Shown here in pieces: positions 27,207 to 36,399 of a DNA stretch of 64,000 nucleotides. Every line of letters starts with the position of its first letter. Position 1 is the first letter of the stretch. Made by a program: the position numbers and the translations under genes. Origin of the DNA: Vibrio europaeus (lineage in GTDB: Bacteria; Pseudomonadota; Gammaproteobacteria; Enterobacterales; Vibrionaceae); contig NZ_LUAX01000007.1 of NCBI RefSeq assembly GCF_001695575.1, positions 558,001-622,000 of the forward strand. Reading direction: 5' to 3'. The notes beneath the pieces were generated by a model. That model was given only the letters and a program-made list of their open reading frames with translations, was not told the DNA's origin and made no database searches.

Positions 27207-27228
27207 TCTGGTGATAGGGATCACACCA
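27207..27228. promoter_or_regulatory. CRP-like site upstream of malP
   Basis: GTGA-N6-TCAC at 27211-27224 (GGTGATAGGGATCACACC). It lies beyond the MalT motifs relative to malP, the usual CRP-then-MalT arrangement. Confidence 0.6.
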
Positions 27229-27389
27229 TCAACGCATTTACCCTATTACTGATGTATTAAAGATATGTGTAGAGGAACATAACCAATTGAACAATATGCA
27301 TACTCGGTCACAATAAGAATCACCATACACTGCAAATTACACAGCTTTTGGTGCAAACAGGCGTTCGCATCCCACTATTCAGCCCATCA

Positions 27390-27411
27390 ATAAGTGACTA
27401 AAATCACAAAA
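27390..27411. promoter_or_regulatory. CRP-like site upstream of malT
   Basis: GTGA-N6-TCAC at 27394-27407 within AAGTGACTAAAATCACAAAA. Located about 190 bp before malT; E. coli malT is also CRP dependent. Confidence 0.6.
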
Positions 27412-27599
27412 ATAGGGCGTAGTTAGCATCAAAATGTGAATTACGCGAAAAACCCGCCGTCGATCAATAACTGTAGCGATTATTCTCAAGTAACATCCTT
27501 GCCAATAAGCTTAGTTGTACAATATTTGCTCAGCAGCGTACCAAACTAATTGGAAATACGTGGCCCTCTATCTAAAGGGCATGGCATAGGGATAAAAAG

Positions 27600-30308
27600 A
27601 TGTGGATTCCTTCGAAATTAACTCGCCCGGCTCGCTTACACAATGCGATTGTCAGGCCAAGAGTTTTAGACCTCCTTCAGCAAGCCCCGTTTTACAAACT
27701 GGTCTTGTTTAGATCTCCCGCTGGCTATGGAAAAACCACGATGGCCGCACAATGGCTATCAGATAAATCACACGTAGGTTGGTACAGTATTGATGAGAGC
27801 GACAACGATTCATTCCGCTTCATCAACTACCTACTACAAGCGCTCAATAAAGCGACGGATGGCTGTTGCCCGAATTCACAAAAGCTGGCAGAAAAGCGTC
27901 AATTCTCTTCTCTTCACTCCTTGTTTGGCGAAGTCTTTACTGAAATGTCGAATTTCCACCAAGAGTGCTATTTGGTGCTGGATGACTACCACCTAATTTC
28001 GGAAGACGAAATTCACGAGGCGATGCGCTTCTTCCTCAAACATATGCCAGATAACGTTACTTTGGTTGTCACTAGCCGAGCAGCTCCACCACTTGGTACA
28101 GCAAACCTTCGTGTTCGCGATCTGATGATCGAAATTGGCGACGAATTACTCGCTTTCGATACCGAAGAAACCACTCGATTCTTTAACCAACGGGTCGCAG
28201 ACGGCATTGACGATGCAACAGCAAATAATCTACGCAACTATGTCGAAGGCTGGCCATCGGCGCTGCAGCTCATCGCGCTGCAAGCCCAACATCAGCATAA
28301 AACTTTAGCTCAATCGGCGGAGTCCTTCTCTCAGTTTAACCACGCTCATCTATGGGATTACTTGGTTGAAGAGGTGTTTGATCTTCTCGACCAAGAAACG
28401 CGCCATTTCTTACTTCAATGTTCGGTATTGGATCATTTCAATGATCAGTTGGTCTGCGAGCTGACAGAGCGTGAAGATGCCCTTAGCATGATTGAATCAC
28501 TAAACCGATTCGGCCTGTTTATTCACCCGCTAGAGGGCGAGCAAAACTGGTATCGCTTCCACAACCTGTTTGCAGAATTCCTTGCTCACGAGCGTACCGC
28601 GCGTATCCCTCAACAAGAAAAACAACTGCATCAGACAGCAGCAAAAGCTTGGTTGAAGCTCTCTTCGCCTCATCAAGCATTGCGTCATGCTCAAGAAGCC
28701 AATAACAGCCAACTAACAGCGGATATCTTAAGCCAGTATGGTTGGAAGATGTTTAACGGTGGTGAGTTGATCACGCTAGAAAAAGCGATTAATACCCTCA
28801 CCCCTGAGCAACTTTATAGCGAGCCTAAACTCTGCATGCTGCAAGCTTGGTTGGCTCAGAGCCAGCATAGATATAACGACGTCGGTGACTTATTGTCGAA
28901 AGCCGATGAGCAAATGCAGCAACTAAACATTGTATTAAGTGCTAAGGAACAGGGAGAGTTCAATGCTCTGCGTGCTCAGGTTGCAATTAACCAAGATGAA
29001 CCAGAGAAAGCGCTTGAACTTGCTGAACTGGCACTGAGTCAAGTAGACAGTACGGTGTATCGCAGCCGAATTGTCGCGACCTCAGTGGTCGGTGAAGTCA
29101 ATCACGTACTCGGGCACCTAAGCCGCGCCCTGCCTATGATGCAGCAAACCGAAAAACTGGCTCGCCAATATCAGGTCTATCACCAAGCCTTATGGGCAAT
29201 GCTACAGCAGAGTGAAATCCTTATTGCTCAAGGCTATGTTCAAGCCGCGTATGAAGTACAAGATAACGCCTTTAAGCTGATCGAAGAGCATCAATTACAA
29301 CAAGTGCCTCTGCATGAGTTTTTGCTTCGCGTCCGTGCGCAAATTCTGTGGTGCTGGAACCGCTTAGATGAGGCAGAAGAGTGCGCATACAAAGGGCTTC
29401 ATGTTCTCGGCGACCACAGCCCAAGTAAACACTTACATAGCTACTCAATGTTGGCACGTATCGCAATTGGCCGAGGTGAACTCGATAAAGCGGGTAAATT
29501 CATTGAGCAGATTGCCCACTTGCTTAAGCAATCCACTTATCATGTGGACTGGACCGCCAATGCATCACTGTCGCTGATTCTGTTCTGGCAAGCACGTGGC
29601 GATTTAGACTCCATTCAACAGTGGCTTGAAACCACAGTGCGCCCGGAATCGGCATGTAACCACTTTACTCAACTTCAGTGGCGCAATATCGCACGTGCGC
29701 AAATCTCGCTAGAACAATATGTAGATGCAGGCAAAACGCTTGAATTCCTACAGCAACAAGCGCAAGAAAACGAGTTGTTGACCGATACCAATCGCAACCT
29801 CATCGTCGAAGCAGGCTTAGCCGTCTCTCAAGGTGACGAAGAAACCGCACGCGAACGCTTAAAGTACGCACTGGAGCTCACTAACCAAACCGGTATGTTA
29901 GGTAATTTCCTCGTCGATGGTGCCAAGATTGGTCATATTCTTGAGAAGCTTAACCAGAAAAATGAACTTAGCGACCTAGAGCGCCATCGCGCACAGCAGC
30001 TACTCAAAGATATTTCGACGACTCAGCGCAGCAGCTCCGTTCACTTTGATGAAGAGTTTGTTGAGAAGCTAGTTAATCACCCAAATATTCCTGAACTCGT
30101 TCGTACTAGCCCTCTTACTCAGCGTGAGTGGCAGGTGCTGGGGCTGATCTATTCTGGTTTTAGCAACGAGCAAATTGCTCAAGAACTCGATGTTGCAGGG
30201 ACAACGATTAAAACACATATTCGTAACTTATATCAGAAACTCAATATTGCTAACCGTAAAGAAGCGATTAGAACCGCTGAAAACCTACTGCAATTGATGG
30301 GCTATTAG
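27600..30308 (+). CDS. malT: ATP-dependent maltose regulon activator MalT
   Basis: 902-residue STAND-family activator of maltose genes, responding to maltotriose and ATP. N-terminal start 'MWIPSKLTRPARLHNAIVRPRVLDLL', Walker A 'RSPAGYGKTTMAAQW' (about 38-52), Walker B 'CYLVLDDYHLI', TPR-like middle region and a C-terminal LuxR-type HTH 'LTQREWQVLGLIYSGFSNEQIAQELDVAGTTIKTHIRNLYQKLNI' (about 838-885). Length matches E. coli MalT (901). Divergent from its target malPQ. Confidence 0.96.
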   Translation: MWIPSKLTRPARLHNAIVRPRVLDLLQQAPFYKLVLFRSPAGYGKTTMAAQWLSDKSHVGWYSIDESDNDSFRFINYLLQALNKATDGCCPNSQKLAEKRQFSSLHSLFGEVFTEMSNFHQECYLVLDDYHLISEDEIHEAMRFFLKHMPDNVTLVVTSRAAPPLGTANLRVRDLMIEIGDELLAFDTEETTRFFNQRVADGIDDATANNLRNYVEGWPSALQLIALQAQHQHKTLAQSAESFSQFNHAHLWDYLVEEVFDLLDQETRHFLLQCSVLDHFNDQLVCELTEREDALSMIESLNRFGLFIHPLEGEQNWYRFHNLFAEFLAHERTARIPQQEKQLHQTAAKAWLKLSSPHQALRHAQEANNSQLTADILSQYGWKMFNGGELITLEKAINTLTPEQLYSEPKLCMLQAWLAQSQHRYNDVGDLLSKADEQMQQLNIVLSAKEQGEFNALRAQVAINQDEPEKALELAELALSQVDSTVYRSRIVATSVVGEVNHVLGHLSRALPMMQQTEKLARQYQVYHQALWAMLQQSEILIAQGYVQAAYEVQDNAFKLIEEHQLQQVPLHEFLLRVRAQILWCWNRLDEAEECAYKGLHVLGDHSPSKHLHSYSMLARIAIGRGELDKAGKFIEQIAHLLKQSTYHVDWTANASLSLILFWQARGDLDSIQQWLETTVRPESACNHFTQLQWRNIARAQISLEQYVDAGKTLEFLQQQAQENELLTDTNRNLIVEAGLAVSQGDEETARERLKYALELTNQTGMLGNFLVDGAKIGHILEKLNQKNELSDLERHRAQQLLKDISTTQRSSSVHFDEEFVEKLVNHPNIPELVRTSPLTQREWQVLGLIYSGFSNEQIAQELDVAGTTIKTHIRNLYQKLNIANRKEAIRTAENLLQLMGY

Positions 30309-30312
30309 TAAG

Positions 30313-30341
30313 AATTGGCCGACTTGAAACGTCGGCCAATT
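30313..30341 (+). terminator. stem-loop after malT
   Basis: Perfect 11-bp stem AATTGGCCGAC / GTCGGCCAATT with a 7-nt loop, immediately after the stop; only a short T-rich tail follows. Confidence 0.6.
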
Positions 30342-30612
30342 ATTGTGCAAAGCTAATCGGCTTTTTGCGCTCAGCCAATCGCAAACGATTAAATCTCATT
30401 TATGAAACGAAACGGGCTCTAAATCACTTACCCATAGCTATATCTAAATCAAATCACATACAAGCACTCAATAGATCCACAAAATTTTAGAAAAAATCAA
30501 CAAATCTTTTTGTCATTAGTGACACTTTTGCGACCAACTTTGCTACTCTCTGGCAATAAATTTTTACAGATCAACTCGGATCTATCTTTGTCGAGGGTGT
30601 TTTCTTTTGAAC
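30342..30612. other. intergenic region before the aromatic amino-acid permease
   Basis: AT-rich, no gene seen. A small palindrome TGTCA-TTAG-TGACA occurs at 30511-30524, followed by a possible promoter (TTGCGA near 30529 with an AT-rich -10 region). No attenuator or leader peptide was recognised. Confidence 0.4.
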
Positions 30613-31776
30613 ATGAAATTGTTGGGCAGCTCGCTAATTTTAGGCGGAACTGCACTGGGTGCGGGAATGCTCGCCATACCAATGGTACTAGCGCAATTTG
30701 GCTTTATTACTAGCTCGATCTTGATGCTGATTATTTTTGTTGGCACTACCTATGCGTCGTTGCTGCTAACCGAGGCATGCAGTAAAACCAAACAAAGTAA
30801 TAGCATGAGTAGCGTTGCGGAGTACACTTTGGGCAAGAGTGGCAAACGCTTTATCAACGCACTGTTCTATCTTTTGTTGGTGTGTATGTCGATTGCCTAC
30901 CTGCTTGGTATTGGAGACATCATCCACAAACTCTTTGATGACCAAGAGATCTATGTTTCGGCCTCCACCAGCTACACGCTATTTAGCCTTATAATGGGTC
31001 TTGTTGTCGCATCTGGAGCCGCGTACATCGACCGATTAAATCGTGGTCTGTTTATCCTGATGGTTGTGATGTTGTTTCTTGTCATTACAACCCTTTTAGG
31101 CAATGTGTCATTCGACTACTTGGTGGAAACTAGTCAATACACAGGTCAAGAAGTCGTAAGATATAGCGCGATCATCTTCACCAGTTTTGTTTCTATGGTC
31201 GTTATCCCTTCACTGGTTAACTACAACCGTGAAGCAAGCAGCAAAGAGCTGCGTAACATGGTGTTGCTCGGCTCGGTGATTCCACTCGTCTGCTACCTAA
31301 CTTGGCTGTTTGCGATTATCGGCAACCTAGGCACCGAGGCGATAAGCCGTTTCCATAACATATCTGAGCTTATCAACGCCTTCAGTAACCAAGGCGCACA
31401 TATTAAAGCGATCATCGCGATTTTCTCGGCTCTTGCTCTTGTTACTTCGTTCTTAGGTGTTTCCATGGCGCTATACGACCAAAACCGAGATATGGTGACA
31501 GCGAAGCGCCCTGTGGCTTACGCGTTGACCTTTGTTCTGCCGATTGTGTTAGCGACTTTGTTTTCTAACCAATTCGTCAGCATGCTAGATTACGCTGGCA
31601 TGGTGTTAGTGTTCCTTGCTATTTGGGGACCACTCGCCATGGTACGTAAAGTACGTCACCCTGAGTACAGCCAGCCTATCGCCGATAACGCCTACACCGC
31701 TGGCGGTGGCAACGCCGCGCTAGTCAGCACTACCCTGTTCGGCGGCTTGATTCTGATATCTTGGTTTATGGGTTGA
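30613..31776 (+). CDS. aromatic amino-acid permease (Mtr/TyrP/TnaB family)
   Basis: 387-residue inner-membrane symporter with about eleven hydrophobic helices. The N-terminus 'LGSSLILGGTALGAGMLAIPMVLAQFGF' is the family signature for HAAAP transporters, and 'PSLVNYNREASSKELRNMVLLGSVIPLVCYLTW' fits TyrP/Mtr. Tyrosine versus tryptophan specificity is not determinable. ATG 30613 is used; a TTG at 30607 lies at a better distance from GAGG (about 10 nt) and cannot be excluded. Confidence 0.83.
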   Translation: MKLLGSSLILGGTALGAGMLAIPMVLAQFGFITSSILMLIIFVGTTYASLLLTEACSKTKQSNSMSSVAEYTLGKSGKRFINALFYLLLVCMSIAYLLGIGDIIHKLFDDQEIYVSASTSYTLFSLIMGLVVASGAAYIDRLNRGLFILMVVMLFLVITTLLGNVSFDYLVETSQYTGQEVVRYSAIIFTSFVSMVVIPSLVNYNREASSKELRNMVLLGSVIPLVCYLTWLFAIIGNLGTEAISRFHNISELINAFSNQGAHIKAIIAIFSALALVTSFLGVSMALYDQNRDMVTAKRPVAYALTFVLPIVLATLFSNQFVSMLDYAGMVLVFLAIWGPLAMVRKVRHPEYSQPIADNAYTAGGGNAALVSTTLFGGLILISWFMG

Positions 31777-31777
31777 T

Positions 31778-31803
31778 AAAAAAGCCCGGCGACTAAGCCG
31801 GGC
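31778..31803 (-). terminator. intrinsic terminator of the PTS/pentose-phosphate operon
   Basis: GCCCGGC / GCCGGGC stem with a 6-nt loop and six Us on the minus strand; lies between the porin stop and the permease stop and closes the ten-gene operon. Confidence 0.85.
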
Positions 31804-31832
31804 AAAAGACAGAAAATAGAAAGCAGAACAAA

Positions 31833-33251
31833 TTAGAAGTTGTAGATCAGCGCCAATTCGACACGCATTGCGTCTTTGCTATCGGTGCTGACTACGTCAC
31901 GAGTGTAATCACTTGCTAATGCATAGTAGGTGTTCACTTCCGTTTTAAGGTTACCCGTAATGTAGTTATGGAACTGCAGATAGAACTGGGTGTAAGCATA
32001 CTTCTCATCCGAGTCTGCACCGAACAACACGTCTTGGTTTAGGGTGTAGATTGCATCATCCGTATTAGCACGCCACGTCGACATAAAGCCCGTAATAATG
32101 GTTTGCTTTGGAGAGTATTCAATCACTGAGTAGCCACCAAGCTGCATGGCGTTACCGTAAGCGCCATCATGAGCAAAGCCAAGTGGGTCGCCCGTCCAAA
32201 GTGGGTTAAAGGTATTCACCTCATCACTGTTCTTATCCGAACCAGAAGCATAGTGAAGGTTCATACCCACACGGTAGTTCCAATCTGCTTTCCAGTTGTA
32301 GTTAAGGTCTGCATAACCCATGTAAGCCGAGATATCTTTACCTGCGTGATCACCAAACTGGTATACGCCGTCTAGCATGTAACCAAAGCCTTCACTGACG
32401 AAGTTATGCGCATGTAAGCCTAACACTTGGATATCCACGTCGCCGTCTGGTGCATTGACAAAGCTTGAGTTAGTTAGCTGATTGCTCATCACATAAGCTT
32501 GCATTACACCAAAGCTTGTTCCCCAGTTAGCGAATAAGCCCGTTGATTTCTTGCCGTTAGTTTTATCATCCCAGTTACCGCCAAAGCTGCCATCTTTAAA
32601 CAGCGGGAAGATCTCTTCACCATAGTAGGCATCAACGTTAATGCCCTTCACGCTGTACTTAGCGCTGACAGCATTCCAACTTGATTGAACTGGAGTGGGT
32701 TCGCGATTCATCATTTGCCACTCGTTGAGATAGATCTCTTGGCGACCTAGACGAGTACTTAAGTACTGCTCTCCATCATCAAGTAGCTTGAATTCAGTAA
32801 AGAATTGATGGAAATCCGTACCCGCATCATCGACAGGACCCGGAGCATCTAAGTTGGTGTAGTTAGTGCGAATCTCACCAAACACACGCATCCAATCTTG
32901 ATAAGTCACATCCGCTGAAAAATGCATTCGTGAGCGAAGCTCGTTGTGTTTACGTACATCAGGGTCGTACATATGATTCCAGCGATTATCAAACGCCAGT
33001 TTCACGTTACCAGCAAACGAGACTTTCCACTCACCATCGTCCGTAATATGTAGACGTTTGAGCTTTTCAGAGAAGCTCTTGTCGCTCTCTTTAAGATTAT
33101 CAACATAGCTCCAATCTTCGTTGGCGCGGTCGCCCCAGAACACAATTGGGCTACGCTCTGGCCAAGAGGGGGTTTCTGCTTCACTGGCATGTAGGACACC
33201 AGAAATACTCAATGCTATTAAGGTAAGCGAACATTTTGTTATGGTTTTCAT
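31833..33251 (-). CDS. outer-membrane porin, alginate-export (AlgE)-like family
   Basis: 472 residues with a signal peptide ('CSLTLIALSISGVLHA', cleavage near 22) and a beta-barrel ending in 'RVELALIYNF' with terminal Phe. The N-terminal barrel region 'WKVSFAGNVKLAFDNRWNHMYDPDVRKHNELRSRMHFSADVTYQDWMRVFGEIRTNY' resembles the Alginate_exp family rather than LamB. It is the last gene of the operon, 92 bp after the PTS gene, and probably admits the same substrate across the outer membrane. The ligand is unknown. Confidence 0.7.
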   Translation of the reverse strand: MKTITKCSLTLIALSISGVLHASEAETPSWPERSPIVFWGDRANEDWSYVDNLKESDKSFSEKLKRLHITDDGEWKVSFAGNVKLAFDNRWNHMYDPDVRKHNELRSRMHFSADVTYQDWMRVFGEIRTNYTNLDAPGPVDDAGTDFHQFFTEFKLLDDGEQYLSTRLGRQEIYLNEWQMMNREPTPVQSSWNAVSAKYSVKGINVDAYYGEEIFPLFKDGSFGGNWDDKTNGKKSTGLFANWGTSFGVMQAYVMSNQLTNSSFVNAPDGDVDIQVLGLHAHNFVSEGFGYMLDGVYQFGDHAGKDISAYMGYADLNYNWKADWNYRVGMNLHYASGSDKNSDEVNTFNPLWTGDPLGFAHDGAYGNAMQLGGYSVIEYSPKQTIITGFMSTWRANTDDAIYTLNQDVLFGADSDEKYAYTQFYLQFHNYITGNLKTEVNTYYALASDYTRDVVSTDSKDAMRVELALIYNF

Positions 33252-33343
33252 TATTCAATTTCCATATTTTGGGCACAAGGAATCCTGCCTGTGGCCCATC
33301 AGCCACAGGAGGAGTTTGTTGTTATTGGTATTTATTTTTTTGG

Positions 33344-34930
33344 TTAGGAATCCACGCCAAGCGCTTCTTTAATGCCTGAAGCTATGGTAATCACATTGGC
33401 ACCATAGATAACTTGAATACCTTTCGGCATACGGACAACACCGATGGCATTGAGCTCTTTCTTCCAGAAGTCATCGCTTGCGGCCAAGGTTTCGTCATGG
33501 AGTGAAACACGCAGTCGAGTCGCACAGTTAGAAACGTTTTCAATGTTCTCTGCACCACCGAGTGCTTTGATGATCTCTACTGGCAGCCCAGCGGTGTTTT
33601 GCTTCTGTTTCTTCTTAAAATCTTCTTTGCTATACAGCGCGATATCACCTTCATCAGCGTCTTCACGACCCGGTGTTTTCGAATCAAACTTCAAGATAAA
33701 GAACTTAAAGGTGTAGAAGTAAATCACGAAGTAAAGCGGAATGATCCACAGTAGTGCCCACGCATGTACTTTCTCAGGTTGCAGTAAGTTTGGCACCATA
33801 AACAGTAGTTGGTTACCGTGTATCGATACACCCATCATCTCAGTAATGACATATGCAAGGCCATTTAAAGGCACGTGCACAGCAAAGAACAAGAATGGCT
33901 GAACGAATAGGAAGGTGTACTCTAGCGGCTCTGTGATACCGATAACCGCGGCAGTAAATACCGCTGGCACCATAATCGCTGCTACTTTCTTGCGGTTTTC
34001 CGTTTTCGCCGTAACGTACATAGCGTATGCAGCACCTGTTAGACCACCAATTTGGATTGGAATACGACCACTGGTGAAGTTATGCGTAATGTAGCCAGTC
34101 GCTTCAGGTGAACTCATTTGGCCGTTCATGATGTTACGAACACCTTCGTAGATCACGCCGTCAATTTCCATCACACCGCCGACGCGAGTGTATTCGATTG
34201 GGAACGCAATCAGATGGTGAAGACCAAACGGCAATAAGCCCTTATCGAACACACCAAACAAGAAAGAACCAAAAATGCCAGAGCTCGTAATCAGAGTAGT
34301 AATCGACTGCAATCCGCCAGCAATTGGTGGCCACGCGTAGTAAGTAATTAATCCCACTGGCATGATCGCCATGTAAGAGAAGATCACTACCGCACGAGGG
34401 CCAGAGAAGAAGCTCAGCATTGCAGGCATTTCAAATTTGTAGAAACGGTTGTGTAGCCATGCCGTTAAACAACCGACGATGATACCGCTGAAGATCCCCA
34501 TGTTGTATGAGAATACCCCTAGGTTTTCACCCCATAGCGAGTTAAAGTTTTGCGCGGCAACCATCTCGTAACCGAGTTCGTTCACTAGGTAGTCGACGCT
34601 TGTTGTTTCTGGTGTCCAACCGTTGAAAGCGGCGATAGAGCCAACAGCAACGTTGAAACACATAAACATGGTGAAGCCAGTGAACGCCGCCCAACCTTTT
34701 TCTGATTTAGAAAGGGCGAACGCCAAACCAATGGCAAAGAATGGTGGTAGGTTACGCATTACCATCAAACCGAGATCCAACATCAGCTTGAAGAATGCCC
34801 AGATAACAGAGTCTTGGCTGGACATTTGGTTGACAACGCCCGCACCAATACCAATGTAAATACCTGCAATTACCAACACGATGATAGACACCATCATGCC
34901 GCCAGCAAGTGCTTGAACCTTATCTCTCAT
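33344..34930 (-). CDS. PTS EIICB permease, glucose/alpha-glucoside superfamily
   Basis: 528-residue membrane permease in IIC-IIB order (like MalX). About ten hydrophobic segments occupy 1-420, with the IIC signature 'AVIGITEPLEYTFLFVQPFLF'; the C-terminal IIB domain has the phosphorylated Cys469 in 'NVSNCATRLRVSL'. No IIA domain is fused or encoded nearby, so a general Glc-type EIIA (Crr) should donate phosphate. AGGAG of its ribosome site overlaps the end of the M20 gene (3-bp gap). The substrate is unknown; the operon implies a product feeding the pentose phosphate pathway. Confidence 0.85.
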   Translation of the reverse strand: MRDKVQALAGGMMVSIIVLVIAGIYIGIGAGVVNQMSSQDSVIWAFFKLMLDLGLMVMRNLPPFFAIGLAFALSKSEKGWAAFTGFTMFMCFNVAVGSIAAFNGWTPETTSVDYLVNELGYEMVAAQNFNSLWGENLGVFSYNMGIFSGIIVGCLTAWLHNRFYKFEMPAMLSFFSGPRAVVIFSYMAIMPVGLITYYAWPPIAGGLQSITTLITSSGIFGSFLFGVFDKGLLPFGLHHLIAFPIEYTRVGGVMEIDGVIYEGVRNIMNGQMSSPEATGYITHNFTSGRIPIQIGGLTGAAYAMYVTAKTENRKKVAAIMVPAVFTAAVIGITEPLEYTFLFVQPFLFFAVHVPLNGLAYVITEMMGVSIHGNQLLFMVPNLLQPEKVHAWALLWIIPLYFVIYFYTFKFFILKFDSKTPGREDADEGDIALYSKEDFKKKQKQNTAGLPVEIIKALGGAENIENVSNCATRLRVSLHDETLAASDDFWKKELNAIGVVRMPKGIQVIYGANVITIASGIKEALGVDS

Positions 34931-34933
34931 AAT

Positions 34934-36340
34934 TTACTCCTGAAGTGATATGAGAACTTTCACGTATATTGTTATTGCTTTTCTCAATGACTCTAGGCTG
35001 AGCTGTTCATTGGGCTCGTGCACATGAGTCACATCACCTGGAAAAGTAGGTCCGAATGCCACACCATTGCTTAACGCACGCGCGTACGATGCCGCGCCTT
35101 TGCTAAAGCATTGAGATTCCATTCCCGTAACTTCGGAATACGCTTTTCCCATCGCTTGGATAAGGGCACTTTCGGGTGAGAGGTAAGATAGAGGTAGGTA
35201 CTGCTGCTCGTTGAAACTCACTCCATACTTTTGGGATAAGTGTTGGAGTTGGGTACGGGTCTCTTCGATGCTCAGTCCTTTAGGGAACCGAAAATCAAAA
35301 TCCAAGTTGTATCCATGTTCGTTAAGGTTGAGAGAAGAGACGCAGCAGCTGGTGCTACCCATTTCCTCATCGTGATACGCAAGCCCTAATTTCGCTCCAT
35401 CAATCGACTCTGTAAAACAAGAATCGAGCAACTCAATCAAGCTTTTTGAGTTTGCGTCTAACCCTTCAACATGGCGCATCACAGTCATAAACTTGTCCAA
35501 ACAATTTGGGACGCGATGCGGGTTGCGAGATTTCTCCCACGGCGTTGTCAATACAACGCGATACAGCTCCTTCTGCTGAGTTACTTCGGCAACACTGTCA
35601 AAGTGTTGTGCCACTCTTGCTGCCTGTTGTCCTGAAAACCAAACCGAAAGGTGGTGACACATTGAAGTACGGTCTCGCTCACTTTCAATCCGGTGAATCT
35701 GGCAACATCCTAAGTCACGTAAAGGTGGGAATTCTTTTTGTAACTCGGCATACAAGATACCTTTCTCTCCATTGACGATTGGGAAGTCGCCATCCGGAGA
35801 AAAGCCAACAGCCGGTTGTGGCTGATGACGAAAATAATGCTCTACACATTCCCAAGTTGTCTCTTCAGCCCCACCGATAATGACGCGAATCTTTCGCTTC
35901 ATCGGTACATTGAGCTGCTTAAACATCTTGAGGATGTACAGCGAAGCCATAAGAGGCCCCTTGTTATCCGTTACACCTCGGCCAAACACCAAACCGTCCT
36001 GTTGGTGCAGTTCATACGGAGGCGTTTTCCAAAGACTTGTGTCCCCTGCAGGGACGACATCGACGTGATGTAAAATGCCGATTTCTTCTTTACCTTGACC
36101 ATAGCTAATGTCCATTGCATAGCCTTGGTGATCGCGTACTTCTAACCCTTCTCTTTTGGCAAAATTAATAAGGTAATCAAACGCTTCTTTAATACCTTTA
36201 CCAAACGGTGCGTAGTGAGATTTGGTGCTCTCATCACGCACTGACGGAATAGCAATTAATCCAGATAAGTCGCTGAGTAATTCATCAGTACGGTGTTCAA
36301 AATACTCTATCGCTAGGTTGGAAAAATTGCGTTCCGTCAT
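34934..36340 (-). CDS. M20 metallopeptidase, PepV/Sapep-like dipeptidase
   Basis: 468 residues with a full di-metal M20 site: His92 and Asp94 in 'HHVDVVPAGD', bridging Asp125 in 'GRGVTDNKGP', catalytic Glu159-Glu160 in 'GGAEETTWECVEHYF', Asp183 in 'FSPDGDFP' and a C-terminal His in 'HVHEPNE'. Length and the insert domain fit the Sapep/PepV family of dipeptidases. It sits between rpiA-like and PTS genes with a tight junction, so it must matter for the sugar pathway; an amide-linked (amino-acid or acyl) sugar substrate is one possibility. AGGA precedes the ATG. Confidence 0.8.
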   Translation of the reverse strand: MTERNFSNLAIEYFEHRTDELLSDLSGLIAIPSVRDESTKSHYAPFGKGIKEAFDYLINFAKREGLEVRDHQGYAMDISYGQGKEEIGILHHVDVVPAGDTSLWKTPPYELHQQDGLVFGRGVTDNKGPLMASLYILKMFKQLNVPMKRKIRVIIGGAEETTWECVEHYFRHQPQPAVGFSPDGDFPIVNGEKGILYAELQKEFPPLRDLGCCQIHRIESERDRTSMCHHLSVWFSGQQAARVAQHFDSVAEVTQQKELYRVVLTTPWEKSRNPHRVPNCLDKFMTVMRHVEGLDANSKSLIELLDSCFTESIDGAKLGLAYHDEEMGSTSCCVSSLNLNEHGYNLDFDFRFPKGLSIEETRTQLQHLSQKYGVSFNEQQYLPLSYLSPESALIQAMGKAYSEVTGMESQCFSKGAASYARALSNGVAFGPTFPGDVTHVHEPNEQLSLESLRKAITIYVKVLISLQE

Positions 36341-36399
36341 CTTTTGTTCCTAATTTATTTGCTGTTGATAAAGATATAATTAGAGTTGTTACGCAAGTC

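Larger units (their letters stand above)
27034..27599. other. 566-bp malP-malT divergent control region
   Basis: No gene is seen. It contains MalT-like GGAGGA motifs close to malP and one CRP-like palindrome on each side (27207-27228 and 27390-27411), so it should hold the malPQ and malT promoters and long leaders. Confidence 0.6.

Noticed and set aside
31833..33251. LamB maltoporin assignment for the operon porin
   Set aside because: Sequence pattern fits the alginate-export-like barrel family, not LamB, and the gene is outside the MalT cluster.
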